Positions 1-8,456 of a DNA stretch of 64,000 nucleotides are shown piece by piece. Each line of letters begins with the position of its first letter. The first letter of the stretch is position 1. This stretch comes from Mycolicibacterium gadium (GTDB lineage: Bacteria; Actinomycetota; Actinomycetes; Mycobacteriales; Mycobacteriaceae). The DNA is taken from positions 2,604,001 to 2,668,000 of the forward strand of contig NZ_AP022608.1 in NCBI RefSeq assembly GCF_010728925.1, read 5' to 3'. The notes under the pieces are model-generated. The model searched no databases, was not told the DNA's origin, and saw only the letters and a program-made list of their open reading frames with translations. The position numbers and the translations under genes were made by a program.

Positions 1-3
1 CCC

Positions 4-789
4 ATGCCCCATCTCGAATTGACCCACCCCAGGCCCGACATCGCCGTCCTCACGCTGAACCGGCCGGAGAAGCTCAACGCACTGTCCTACGAGTTGGTCG
101 AGGACCTGCACACCACCCTCGACGGGATCCGGGCGAGCAACGACCTGCGGGTCGTGGTGCTCACCGGCGCGGGCCGTGGCTTCTGTTCCGGGCTCGACCT
201 CACCGATCCGAACCCCAACAAGGCGGGCGAAGGAACCGAGTTCCCGAGGGCCGGAATGCGTTGGCAGGAAAGGATCGCCGACCTCACCGCGAAGATTCAC
301 CACCTTCGGCAACCGGTGATCGCGGCCGTCAACGGCCCGGCCTACGGCGGCGGTATGGGGATCGCGCTGGCCTGCGACATCCGGATCGCTTCCGAATCCG
401 CGCGGTTCTGCACCCAGTTCATCAAGCTCGGCCTCGGCGGCTGCGACATCGGCGTCAGCTACACCTTGCCGCGCATCGTCGGCGCGGGGCCGGCGTTCGA
501 CCTCATTCTGACCGCGCGTGCGGTCGACGCCGAGGAGGCACTGCGGCTCGGATTGGTTTCTCGTATGTCCGCGGACGGCGCAGCGGTCGATGACGCCCTA
601 GCCATCGCCGAAACACTGTGTGGCTACGGCAAATTCGGCGTGGAGTCGACCAAGCAGGTACTGTGGGCCAACCTCGACGCGTCCAGCCTCGAATCGGCGC
701 TGCACCTGGAGAACCGCAGCCAGATCCTCGCGTCGACGGGCGGCGTGATGGCCGACGCTACCGAGGCGTTCCGCCACCGTCGGCGATGA
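4..789 (+). CDS. Enoyl-CoA hydratase/isomerase family protein (crotonase)
   Basis: A 261-residue crotonase-superfamily enzyme of normal family length, expected to act in the cytosol on an enoyl-CoA or related acyl-CoA in fatty-acid or sterol side-chain catabolism. The N-terminal NRPEKLNAL signature is at residues 19-27, the first oxyanion-hole loop GRGFCSGLDL at 57-66 and the second, with three glycines (AYGGGMG), at about 113-119. Asp in GGCDIGVSY takes a place where many hydratases carry a catalytic Glu, so the exact reaction is uncertain. The ATG lies only 4 bases into the window, so a more upstream start cannot be excluded. It converges with the SDR gene, and their 3' ends overlap by 32 bases. 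Confidence 0.9.
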   Translation: MPHLELTHPRPDIAVLTLNRPEKLNALSYELVEDLHTTLDGIRASNDLRVVVLTGAGRGFCSGLDLTDPNPNKAGEGTEFPRAGMRWQERIADLTAKIHHLRQPVIAAVNGPAYGGGMGIALACDIRIASESARFCTQFIKLGLGGCDIGVSYTLPRIVGAGPAFDLILTARAVDAEEALRLGLVSRMSADGAAVDDALAIAETLCGYGKFGVESTKQVLWANLDASSLESALHLENRSQILASTGGVMADATEAFRHRRR

Positions 790-1567
790 TCACCGTCCCC
801 GTCATGTAACTTCCGGCATCAGACGCCAAAAGCAATGCCGCACCGACCATCTCATCCGGTTGGGCAAGACGCTTCATCAGGTTGCTACCGGCCATGCGGG
901 CGATCGCCTCTTGCGGGTTGTTTCGCATCATGTCGGTGTCGACGGGCCCCGGTGCGAGGGCATTCACCCGGATACCGGCCGAGGCGTACTCGGCGGCCAT
1001 CGACCGGGTGAAGGACATCAACGCCGCCTTGTTCGACGAATAGATGGCTGTTCCCGGCGCGAAGTTGAACGCCCCTGTAGAGATGACGTTCACGACGGAG
1101 GCGTGTGAGCTGGCCTTCAGGTGCGGCAGTGCCGCCTGCACGAGAAGCACCGGTCCGCGAAGATTCACCTCGTGCGACTTCGCCAGCGCGTCGGCGGTCA
1201 TCTCTCCGAGGGGCTGCGCCAGCGCGTTCGCGGCGTTGTTCACCAGGACGTCGATGCCGCCGAACGTGTCGACTGTCTTGTCCACGAGGGCCTCGAGTGC
1301 GCCGACGTCTCCGAGGTGGGTGGGGACGCCGATGGCCTCGCCGCCGAGCCCGCGCAGGTGCTGCGCGGCCCGCTCACACGCGTCGGGCTTGCGGCTGGCG
1401 ACCACCACCCGGGCACCCGCCAGGACGAAGCCCTCGGCCAGGGCCAACCCGATGCCGCGGGTGCCGCCGGTCACGATGGCGGTGCGGTCGGTCAGGTCGA
1501 ACAAGCGGTCAAACGTTGCGCGGTCCACGAAGTCAGTCAAACAGACGTCGGTCGAGGCTAGATGCAA
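758..1567 (-). CDS. Short-chain dehydrogenase/reductase (SDR)
   Basis: A classical SDR oxidoreductase of up to 269 residues using NAD(P)(H). The dinucleotide-binding motif TGGTRGIG is at residues 33-40, the NNAAN structural motif near 110, catalytic Ser near 163, and the YSSNK catalytic Tyr/Lys at 176 and 180. The C-terminal GTVIIADGG stretch is typical of the family. The longest reading uses a TTG at 1567 that overlaps the end of the upstream secreted-protein gene by 10 bases; a GTG at 1528 gives 256 residues and a more usual N-terminus. Neither has a clear ribosome binding site. The substrate cannot be told from sequence. Confidence 0.88.
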   Translation of the reverse strand: MHLASTDVCLTDFVDRATFDRLFDLTDRTAIVTGGTRGIGLALAEGFVLAGARVVVASRKPDACERAAQHLRGLGGEAIGVPTHLGDVGALEALVDKTVDTFGGIDVLVNNAANALAQPLGEMTADALAKSHEVNLRGPVLLVQAALPHLKASSHASVVNVISTGAFNFAPGTAIYSSNKAALMSFTRSMAAEYASAGIRVNALAPGPVDTDMMRNNPQEAIARMAGSNLMKRLAQPDEMVGAALLLASDAGSYMTGTVIIADGGGTPR

Positions 1568-1908
1568 CCGCTGACGCTGATGCGCCGACCAACGCTGGCG
1601 CAGACATCGACGTTGGGCGCCACCGGTGCGTAGTAGGGCGGCGGTGGAGGTGGTGGTGGTGGCGGTGGTGGGGGCGGCGGAGGGGGCGGAGGCGCGCCCG
1701 GCGGCGGCGGAGGTGGTGGTGGGGGCGGCGGAGGTGGAGGCGGGGGAAGTGCGTCATTGAGATAGGACAACGGGTCGCTGCAGCCGGTCACGTCGACGAA
1801 CCTGCCACCGACGGATCCGCACAGTGTGGCGTCGGCGGTGGGCGTACCCGCATTCACCAGGCCGCCCGCGAACAACACCGCCGCGGCACAGAGCAATGTT
1901 TTGCGCAC
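1558..1908 (-). CDS. Small secreted protein with two Cys motifs joined by a polyproline linker
   Basis: A 116-residue protein. The GTG start at 1908 is chosen because AGAGGAG lies 7 bases upstream and a signal peptide follows at once (positive VRK, hydrophobic core, TADA near residue 28). The mature part is two short related motifs, CGSVGGRFVDVTGC and CASVGRRISVSGC, separated by about 50 residues. The linker holds 16 prolines, Gly-Ala, then 19 prolines (bases 1636-1746). Proline codons are mixed, so it is not a simple trinucleotide repeat. The paired cysteines suggest two small disulphide loops outside the membrane. I do not recognise a function; many mycobacteria have short proline-rich exported proteins. 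Its end overlaps the possible start of the SDR. Confidence 0.75.
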   Translation of the reverse strand: MRKTLLCAAAVLFAGGLVNAGTPTADATLCGSVGGRFVDVTGCSDPLSYLNDALPPPPPPPPPPPPPPPPGAPPPPPPPPPPPPPPPPPPPYYAPVAPNVDVCASVGRRISVSGCI

Positions 1909-2416
1909 GTTCGCTCCTCTGAAACGGGCGCCGATAGGACGGCGCGCAAGAAATTGTCGCACCCGCCCGCGCATCACGATGGAAAGAACTGGGCGAGTTG
2001 ACCAACAACCGGGATCAGCATCGGCCGAAAGCCTCACCCACCCGCCCCCACCTACTTTGCTGTGTGATATTTGTCGCAGCTGTTCACCGGCCTGCATCAG
2101 CGCCAGGCGTCTCAGCCGAACCGCATGGCGGTCCGCCGAGAGCCGAAATCCCCCTTGGCGACTTTCGCAAATCGGATAGGCATCAAAAGCAGCGAGTTAG
2201 ATGGCATTTCGGGCCTATCGTCATACGCCATACGTAGGATCGCCGTCTGCAGCCTGCGCCTAAGTCACATGATTCTTCGGAAATTGCCAGGCTCGCCCAC
2301 TTCCCTCGGCGGCGACTTCCCGCTACGTTTGCTGCGACGCATCGGTGTGCCGGGGGACCTTGAAGGTAGGCGCCGCCACGTCAGGTCCTGATTCTTTCGA
2401 TTCCTGGGGGATGTTC
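1909..2416. other. Intergenic region upstream of the glycoside hydrolase
   Basis: About 500 bases between a minus-strand secreted-protein gene and the plus-strand glycoside hydrolase, so it must hold both promoters. I see no convincing coding sequence here: short frames lack ribosome binding sites and family motifs. The stretch from about 2160 to 2280 is less GC-rich than the neighbours. I could not assign a -10/-35 pair with confidence. Confidence 0.5.
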
Positions 2417-2464
2417 ATGCCTGCTCGCGCCGCCCGTCGTAACCGTCCGGCACTCATGCAATGA
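2417..2464 (+). CDS. 15-codon Arg-rich leader ORF overlapping the glycoside hydrolase start
   Basis: ATG at 2417 opens MPARAARRNRPALMQ and stops at the TGA of 2462-2464, which overlaps the ATG of the next gene (ATGA arrangement). A purine-rich GGGGG run (2406-2410) sits 6 bases upstream, a good ribosome binding site, while the following gene has none of its own. Four of the 15 residues are Arg. The arrangement suggests translational coupling or attenuation. It is a candidate only: length and spacing are seen directly, expression is inferred. An in-frame ATG at 2411 lies too close to the G run to be the start. Confidence 0.5.
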   Translation: MPARAARRNRPALMQ

Positions 2465-4317
2465 CGAAGATTCGACTCGTCCGCGTCACTTTGACTGTGG
2501 CGGTACTACTGCTGGGCAGCATCACGATCGTGAATGCGCCTGCCAATGCGGCCGACGTCTGGCAGCCGAAGACTCCGCCGTTGTCGACGAGGTGGACCGC
2601 CTTGGTCGGACCGAACAACGCGCTGCCCGAGTATCCGCGCCCACAGCTCGCGCGGAAGAAATGGTTGAACCTCAACGGTTTGTGGGGTTACACCGGCAGG
2701 CCCGCCAAGGCCGGCGCGACCGCGCCGCCGCCCGAAAGCGACTACCGCGAGCAGATCCTGGTGCCGTTTCCGACGGAGTCCGCACTGTCGGGGATACAGC
2801 GACACGACGATCAAATGTGGTACCGCAAGGTGTTTGAGATTCCTCGGGATTGGGACAACCGGCATGTGATGCTTCACTTCGGCGCCGTCGACCAGATCGC
2901 CACTGTCTGGGTGAACAACAAGCAGGTCGCGCGTCACGAGGGTGGCTACACGGAGTTCAGCGCGGACGTGACCAGCGCGCTACGGCCGTCGGGACCGCAG
3001 GAACTGACCGTGCGCGTCGAGGACCGCAACGAAAGGGGCGGCTTCGCCGTCGGCAAGCAGCGTTACAACCCCGCAGGCCTGTTCTACACCGGAGCGTCGG
3101 GCATCTGGCAGACGGTGTGGATGGAACCGGTGCCGGTCGCCCACATCGAGAAGCTCGATATCACGTCGGATCTGGCCAGTTTCACTGTGACGCCGCGCGT
3201 TTCGGGCACAAGCGATCAGCGCACCGAAGTCGTCGTCGCCAAGCCGGGTGGGGAGGTCGTCGCACGTGCGTCGGGGAAGCCGGGTGCGACGCTGCGCCTG
3301 CGGGTGCCGTCCCCGCATCTGTGGACGCCAGAAGATCCGTACCTCTACGACCTGACGGCCCGGCTGGTGACCCGATCGGGCAAGGTCGTCGACCAGGTTT
3401 CCAGCTATGGTGGCCTGCGCACGATCAGCACGGTGAAGGACGCACAAGGCAGGGCGCGGATCGCGCTGAACGGCAAGATCACGTTCCTGCACGGCCCGCT
3501 GGATCAGGGTTACTGGCCGGACGGGATCTACACCGCACCCACCGATGATGCACTCAAGTTCGACCTCGAGCAGATCAAGGCGCTGGGAATGAACTTCGTC
3601 CGCAAGCACGCCAAGGTCGAACCCGCCCGGTGGTACTACTGGACCGACAAGCTGGGACTGCTGGTGTGGCAGGACATGCCGTCACTGGACGTGTCGCTCG
3701 ACGTCCCGACGGGGCCGGCACCGACACCGCGTCGTGATGCCCAGGCGCACTTCGAAAACGAGCTATCCGAGATGGTCCACCAGCTGAGCAGTGTCACCTC
3801 GATCGTGGGGTGGGTGCCGTTCAACGAGGGTTGGGGCGAGTACGACACGGCCAGGATCGCCAGGGCGGTGAAGGCCGCGGACCGCACGCGCTTGGTAGTC
3901 CCGAACAGCGGGGCCAACTGCTGTAAGTCGCGCGGCGACAGCCGGACCGGCGACATCTTCGACGACCATACCTACGTGGGTCCGGGCCGTCCGGTGGTGC
4001 GGGACGGCAGGGTGACCGTCAACGGCGAGTACGGGGGCCTGGGCCTGAACGAAGAGGGCAACCGGTGGCCGGGACCGCCCATGGCCTATGAGATGACCGA
4101 CAGCAAGGAGCGGCTGACCCAACGCTATGTAGAGGTCAGCCTGGACGTCGAGCGGGTCGTGCAGGAGATCGGCTTGTCAGGCGCGATCTACACGCAGACC
4201 ACGGACGTCGAGAACGAGGTCAACGGCTATCTGACCTATGACCGGCAGATCATGAAAGTCGACCTGCCGGTGGTGGCAGGGCGCAACCGCGCGGTGATCG
4301 CCGCGGGTTCACACTAG
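2461..4317 (+). CDS. Secreted glycoside hydrolase family 2 (beta-galactosidase/glucuronidase-like)
   Basis: A 618-residue exported glycosidase. Residues 1-31 form a signal peptide (KIRLVR, hydrophobic core, APANAAD). A jelly-roll sugar-binding domain follows (LNLNGLWGY near 64-72, then WYRKVFEIP), an immunoglobulin-like middle domain, and a TIM barrel. The acid/base pair is N455-E456 in WVPFNEGWGEYD, and the likely nucleophile is E523 in NGEYGGLG. Sugar specificity cannot be called. No transporter or sugar catabolic gene adjoins it. No ribosome binding site precedes the ATG, but a 15-codon ORF overlaps it by ATGA, suggesting coupled translation. The last 9 bases overlap the convergent pseudouridine synthase gene. 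Confidence 0.88.
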   Translation: MTKIRLVRVTLTVAVLLLGSITIVNAPANAADVWQPKTPPLSTRWTALVGPNNALPEYPRPQLARKKWLNLNGLWGYTGRPAKAGATAPPPESDYREQILVPFPTESALSGIQRHDDQMWYRKVFEIPRDWDNRHVMLHFGAVDQIATVWVNNKQVARHEGGYTEFSADVTSALRPSGPQELTVRVEDRNERGGFAVGKQRYNPAGLFYTGASGIWQTVWMEPVPVAHIEKLDITSDLASFTVTPRVSGTSDQRTEVVVAKPGGEVVARASGKPGATLRLRVPSPHLWTPEDPYLYDLTARLVTRSGKVVDQVSSYGGLRTISTVKDAQGRARIALNGKITFLHGPLDQGYWPDGIYTAPTDDALKFDLEQIKALGMNFVRKHAKVEPARWYYWTDKLGLLVWQDMPSLDVSLDVPTGPAPTPRRDAQAHFENELSEMVHQLSSVTSIVGWVPFNEGWGEYDTARIARAVKAADRTRLVVPNSGANCCKSRGDSRTGDIFDDHTYVGPGRPVVRDGRVTVNGEYGGLGLNEEGNRWPGPPMAYEMTDSKERLTQRYVEVSLDVERVVQEIGLSGAIYTQTTDVENEVNGYLTYDRQIMKVDLPVVAGRNRAVIAAGSH

Positions 4318-5169
4318 TGATCGCCTGCTGACGAACACCCGCCGCTCACCGCAGAGCGGATCGTCGAATTCCAGCCGGTGGGCCAGCAGCTGCAGCGGCC
4401 TGGAGAAATCGTCGGGCGCCACGTCGACCACCTCGGGGTACCACGGGTCTCCCGTGATCGGCAGCCCCAGCGAGGCCATGTGCACCCGCAGTTGATGCGT
4501 TCGCCCTGTGCGCGGTGTCAACCGGTAAAGGCCGCCACCGAGATGTTCGACCAACGTCTCGGCATTCGACTCCCCTGGCTCCTCCATCGCCTGTAATACA
4601 CCGCGCCGCTTGATGATCCGGCTCCGCAACGTCAGTGGAAACTCAATCGACGGATCGACATCGGCGCGCGCCAGGTACGTCTTACGCACAAGACCCCGCG
4701 CGAACATCGTTTGATACGCACCGCGCACCTCGCGCCGCACCGTGAACAACAGCAAGCCCGCCGTCAGCCGGTCCAGCCGATGCGCCGGCGACAACTCGGG
4801 CATGTCCAGTTCGCGCCGCAGCCGCACCAGTGCCGTCTGTGCGACATGTCTGCCGCGCGGCATCGTCGCCAGGAAGTGCGGTTTGTCGACCACGACGATG
4901 TCCTCGTCGCGATACAGGATCGGCATGTCGAACGGCACCGGAATCTCTTCGCGCAGTTCGCGATACAGATAGACGAAGGCACCGGGCGGCAGAACCGTTC
5001 CCACCCCGACGACGCTGCCGTCAGCGCACACCACCTCGCCCGCAAGCACTTTGGCCGCGGCACCCTCCCCAAACCGAGACGCCAATTCGACGAGCACCGA
5101 ACCCCCACGCAACCGCACCCGCGCCGGGCCGAGTCCGTCACGCACCGGCAACGGTGCGGGACGCCTCAA
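4309..5169 (-). CDS. RluA-family RNA pseudouridine synthase
   Basis: A 286-residue pseudouridine synthase that isomerises uridine in rRNA or tRNA. The family signature HRLDRLTAGLLLF carries the catalytic Asp at about residue 133; KTYLA and the C-terminal GRTHQLRVHM block are also present. The N-terminal 75 residues resemble a reduced S4-like region. The start is a TTG at 5169 overlapping the TGA of glpD (TTGA), so it is probably translated from the glpD message. It corresponds in position to M. tuberculosis Rv3300c; there phoY1 separates it from glpD2, here that gene is absent. Confidence 0.88.
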   Translation of the reverse strand: MRRPAPLPVRDGLGPARVRLRGGSVLVELASRFGEGAAAKVLAGEVVCADGSVVGVGTVLPPGAFVYLYRELREEIPVPFDMPILYRDEDIVVVDKPHFLATMPRGRHVAQTALVRLRRELDMPELSPAHRLDRLTAGLLLFTVRREVRGAYQTMFARGLVRKTYLARADVDPSIEFPLTLRSRIIKRRGVLQAMEEPGESNAETLVEHLGGGLYRLTPRTGRTHQLRVHMASLGLPITGDPWYPEVVDVAPDDFSRPLQLLAHRLEFDDPLCGERRVFVSRRSLV

Positions 5170-6905
5170 TTGAGCGGTACCGGTTCGAGAATCTCCGCGC
5201 GTGCCTCCGGCGCGGCGGCCCGCAGGGCGTCGGCGGATTCATCGTCGGGTTCCTGCTGGCTGCGCACCTCGGCCTCGACCCGCGCCAGGTAGGTCGTCAC
5301 CTCGCGGTCGATGTCCTCGTCGCTCCAACCCAGCACAGGCGCAACCACTTCGGCGACTTCGCGCGCGCAGTCCACGCCGCGGTGCGGGTACTCGATCGAG
5401 ATGCGCATCCGCCGCGCCAGGATGTCCTCCAGATGCAGCGCTCCCTCGGCCGCGGCCGCGTACCACGCCTCCACCTTCAGATACACCGGGGCCTCGGTGA
5501 TCGGCGTCAGCAGATCGGGGCGGCCCTCAGCCATCTGCAGCACCTCCCCGATCAGCGATCCGTACCGATCCAGCAGATGCCGCACCCGGTACGGATGCAG
5601 GCCGTAATGCACTCCGACACTTTCCGTTTGGTTGATCAGCGCGAAGTACCCGTCGGCTCCCATCAGCGGCACCTTCTCGGTGATCGAGGTCGCCACCCGC
5701 GCGGGAACGTACTCGGCCGCGGCGTCGATCGCGTCGGCGCCCATCACCCGGTACGTCGTGTACTTGCCGCCTGCGATCGCGACCAGGCCCGGCGCAGGCA
5801 CCGCCACTGCGTGTTCACGCGACAGCTTGGAGGTCTCCTCGCTCTCCCCCGCCAGCAGTGGTCGCAGGCCGGCGTAGACCCCGTCGATGTCATCGTGCGT
5901 CAGTGGCGTCGCGAGCACGGTGTTGACCGTTTCGAGGATGTAGTCGATGTCGGCCTTGGTGGCCGCCGGGTGGGCCAGGTCGAGGTTCCAGTCGGTGTCG
6001 GTGGTGCCGATGATCCAGTGCGTACCCCACGGTATGACGAACAGCACCGACTGCTCGGTGCGCAGGATGATCGCCACCTCGCTCACGATGCGGTCGCGAG
6101 GAACAACGATGTGCACACCCTTGGACGCCCGCACACGAAAACGCCCGCGCTGCTTCGACAACGCCTGGATCTCGTCGGTCCACACGCCGGTGGCGTTCAC
6201 CACCACGTGACCCCGCACCTCTGCGACCCGGCCGTCTTCGGAATCACGCACCTCGACGCCGACGACCCGGTCGCCCTCGCGCAGCAACGACACGACCTGC
6301 GTCGAAGTCCGCACCACCGCTCCGTAGTGCGCCGCGGTGCGCGCGACGGTCATGGTGTGGCGTGCGTCGTCGACGACGGTGTCGTAGTAACGGATACCGC
6401 CGATGAGCGACGACCGCTTCAGCCCGGGCGCCAACCGCAGTGCGCCGGATTTCGTCAGATGCTTTTGCGCCGGAACGGATTTCGCGCCGCCCAACTGGTC
6501 GTAGAGGAAGATGCCCGCCGCGACGTAGGGCCGCTCCCACACCCGGTTGGTCAGCGGGAACAGAAACGGCAGGGGCTTGACGAGATGCGGCGCCAGCGTG
6601 GTGAGCGAGAGCTCACGTTCGTGCAGCGCCTCGCGAACCAGCCCGAATTCCAGCTGCTCGAGGTAACGCAGGCCGCCGTGGAACATCTTCGACGAGCGGC
6701 TCGACGTGCCGGACGCGAAGTCGCGCGCCTCGACCAGGGCCACCTTCAGACCGCGCGTCGCCGCATCCAGGGCGGCACCCACACCGACCACCCCACCACC
6801 GACGACGACGACGTCGAACTGCTCGCTGCCGAGGCGCTCCCAGGCCTCTGCGCGCTGCTCCGGACTCAGCAGTGTCTGCCCGTTCGCTGGGATCGGGTCG
6901 CTCAC
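5166..6905 (-). CDS. glpD: Glycerol-3-phosphate dehydrogenase (FAD-dependent)
   Basis: A 579-residue flavoenzyme oxidising sn-glycerol 3-phosphate to dihydroxyacetone phosphate at the membrane, passing electrons to the quinone pool. The FAD-binding motif VVVGGGVVGVGAA lies at about residues 33-45, followed by the family blocks SGTSSRSSKMFHGGLRYL, GVWTD and WIIGTTDTDWN, and a C-terminal helical DAO domain. The GTG start at 6905 has AGGAG 8 bases upstream. Order and length match M. tuberculosis glpD2 (Rv3302c). It heads an operon with the pseudouridine synthase, with lpdA just upstream on the same strand. Confidence 0.95.
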   Translation of the reverse strand: MSDPIPANGQTLLSPEQRAEAWERLGSEQFDVVVVGGGVVGVGAALDAATRGLKVALVEARDFASGTSSRSSKMFHGGLRYLEQLEFGLVREALHERELSLTTLAPHLVKPLPFLFPLTNRVWERPYVAAGIFLYDQLGGAKSVPAQKHLTKSGALRLAPGLKRSSLIGGIRYYDTVVDDARHTMTVARTAAHYGAVVRTSTQVVSLLREGDRVVGVEVRDSEDGRVAEVRGHVVVNATGVWTDEIQALSKQRGRFRVRASKGVHIVVPRDRIVSEVAIILRTEQSVLFVIPWGTHWIIGTTDTDWNLDLAHPAATKADIDYILETVNTVLATPLTHDDIDGVYAGLRPLLAGESEETSKLSREHAVAVPAPGLVAIAGGKYTTYRVMGADAIDAAAEYVPARVATSITEKVPLMGADGYFALINQTESVGVHYGLHPYRVRHLLDRYGSLIGEVLQMAEGRPDLLTPITEAPVYLKVEAWYAAAAEGALHLEDILARRMRISIEYPHRGVDCAREVAEVVAPVLGWSDEDIDREVTTYLARVEAEVRSQQEPDDESADALRAAAPEARAEILEPVPLN

Positions 6906-6961
6906 TGAAACGGCTCCTAGTTACTGGTCGGTACGTTCGCCCTGACCCAGGTTACGTGGAC

Positions 6962-8377
6962 TCAGTCCAGATCGTCGTGTGCCATCAACCTTCGTGCCGC
7001 CTCCACGATCGACCCCGACAGTGACGGGTACACCGACAGCGTCTGGGCCAGGTCGGTGACCGTGAGGTTGTTCTGCACCGCCAGGGCGATGGGCAGGATC
7101 AGCTCGGAGGCAATCGGGGCGACGACCACGCCGCCGATGACCACACCGGTCGCGGGACGGCAGAAGATCTTCACGAACCCCAGCCGCAGCAGCGACATCT
7201 TGGCTCTGGCGTTGGTGTTGAGCGGCAGCATCAGCGTGCGCGCTGGCACACTGCCGCTGTCGATGGCCGTCTGCGGCACCCCGACCGCGGCGATCTCGGG
7301 CCGGGTGAACACCGCCGCGGACACGGTGCGCAGCCGGATCGGCGTCACGCCCTCGCCCAACGCGTGATACATCGCGATGCGCCCCTGCATGGCGGCCACC
7401 GAGGCCAGCGGCAGCAGACCGGTGCAGTCGCCCGCCGCATAGATCCCCGACGCCGACGTGCGCGACACCCGGTCGACCTTCAGATAGTTGCCCGAATCCA
7501 GCTCGATACCGACGTTCTCCAGCCCCAGTCCCGAGGTGTTGGGCACCGAGCCGACCGTCATCAGCGCATGGCTGCCCTCGACGGTTCTGCCGTCGGCCAT
7601 GGTGACCAGCACGCCATCGGCGGTTCGGGTCACCGAGTCGGCGCGGGCGTTCTTGACCAGCTTCACGCCGCGATCGGCGAAAGCCTCCTCGAGCACAGCC
7701 GCCGCATCGCGGTCCTCGTGCGGCAGGATCTGGTCGCGGCTGGCGACCACGGTCACCTGCACACCGAGTTCGGTGTACGCGTTGCAGAACTCGGCTCCGG
7801 TGACACCGGACCCGACGATGATCAGATGCTCGGGCAATTCGGTGAGGTCGTAGAGCTGGCGCCAGTTCAGGATCCGCTCGCCGTCTGGCTTCGCGTTCGG
7901 CAGTACCCGCGGGCTGGCCCCCGTCGCGATCAGCACCACGTCGGCCTTGAGGGTGCCGACCCGACCGCCTGCCGTGGTGACCTTGACCCTGTGGTGGGCC
8001 ATGCCCGAGGTGTCGTCGACCAGCTCGCCGCGTCCGTGGACGACGGTGACGCCCTCGCGCAGCAGCTGATGACCGATGTCGGCGGATTGCGACTTCGCCA
8101 GCGTCTTGACGCGGTTGTGGATCTGGTCCAGCGAGATCTTGGCGTCCTCGATCGCGATGTCGAACCCGAGGCCAGACGCGCGACGCAGCTCGGTGCGCAC
8201 GCCGGTGGAGGCGATGAACGTCTTGGACGGGACACAGTCCCAGAGCACGCACGCGCCGCCGATTCCGTCGGCGTCGACCACGGTGACCTCGGCGACCTCG
8301 GGTCCGCGAGCGGCGGCCACCAGTGCGGCCTCGTAGCCGGCGGGGCCGCCGCCGATGATGACGATGCGCGTTGCCAC
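6962..8377 (-). CDS. lpdA: LpdA-type NAD(P)H:quinone oxidoreductase flavoprotein
   Basis: A 471-residue member of the pyridine nucleotide-disulphide oxidoreductase family, equivalent to M. tuberculosis Rv3303c, which reduces quinones rather than lipoamide. FAD motif IVIIGGGPAGYEAA is at residues 5-18 and a second nucleotide motif, IVGSGVTGAEF, at about 180-190. The dimerisation domain is complete, but the C-terminal His-Glu pair of true lipoamide dehydrogenases is missing (QTLSVYPSLSG instead). Unlike my recollection of the M. tuberculosis protein, both cysteines of a CxxxxC pair are present (C43 and C48 in CVLWDC). The GTG at 8377 is chosen from family length and because a -10 element lies 7 bases before it. 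Confidence 0.9.
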   Translation of the reverse strand: MATRIVIIGGGPAGYEAALVAAARGPEVAEVTVVDADGIGGACVLWDCVPSKTFIASTGVRTELRRASGLGFDIAIEDAKISLDQIHNRVKTLAKSQSADIGHQLLREGVTVVHGRGELVDDTSGMAHHRVKVTTAGGRVGTLKADVVLIATGASPRVLPNAKPDGERILNWRQLYDLTELPEHLIIVGSGVTGAEFCNAYTELGVQVTVVASRDQILPHEDRDAAAVLEEAFADRGVKLVKNARADSVTRTADGVLVTMADGRTVEGSHALMTVGSVPNTSGLGLENVGIELDSGNYLKVDRVSRTSASGIYAAGDCTGLLPLASVAAMQGRIAMYHALGEGVTPIRLRTVSAAVFTRPEIAAVGVPQTAIDSGSVPARTLMLPLNTNARAKMSLLRLGFVKIFCRPATGVVIGGVVVAPIASELILPIALAVQNNLTVTDLAQTLSVYPSLSGSIVEAARRLMAHDDLD

Positions 8378-8384
8378 GGGCTCA

Positions 8385-8390
8385 ACGCTA
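8385..8390 (-). promoter_or_regulatory. Candidate -10 element of lpdA (leaderless)
   Basis: TAGCGT on the minus strand lies 7 bases before the lpdA GTG. In mycobacteria the transcription start falls 6-8 bases after a TANNNT element, which would put +1 at the start codon. No -35 is evident. Confidence 0.45.
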
Positions 8391-8444
8391 GCCAAGCCGA
8401 CGGTCGATCGCGCAGCCTGTCGGCGAAGCCGGGTCTGCAAGCCT

Positions 8445-8450
8445 TAGAGT
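8445..8450 (+). promoter_or_regulatory. Candidate -10 element of the cyclotransferase-like gene (leaderless)
   Basis: TAGAGT lies 6 bases before the GTG start at 8457 and no ribosome binding site is present, which predicts a leaderless transcript. It forms a divergent promoter pair with the lpdA element 55 bases away. Confidence 0.5.
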
Positions 8451-8456
8451 TTCCTG

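Noticed and set aside
1105..2001. Plus-strand Arg/Trp-rich frame over the polyproline gene
   Set aside because: It is the complement of the proline codons (GGN runs read as W/G/R); no start signal.
4830..6908. 692-codon open frame on the plus strand opposite glpD
   Set aside because: Arg/His-rich shadow of a high-GC gene; no family motif or start signal, while glpD on the other strand is complete.
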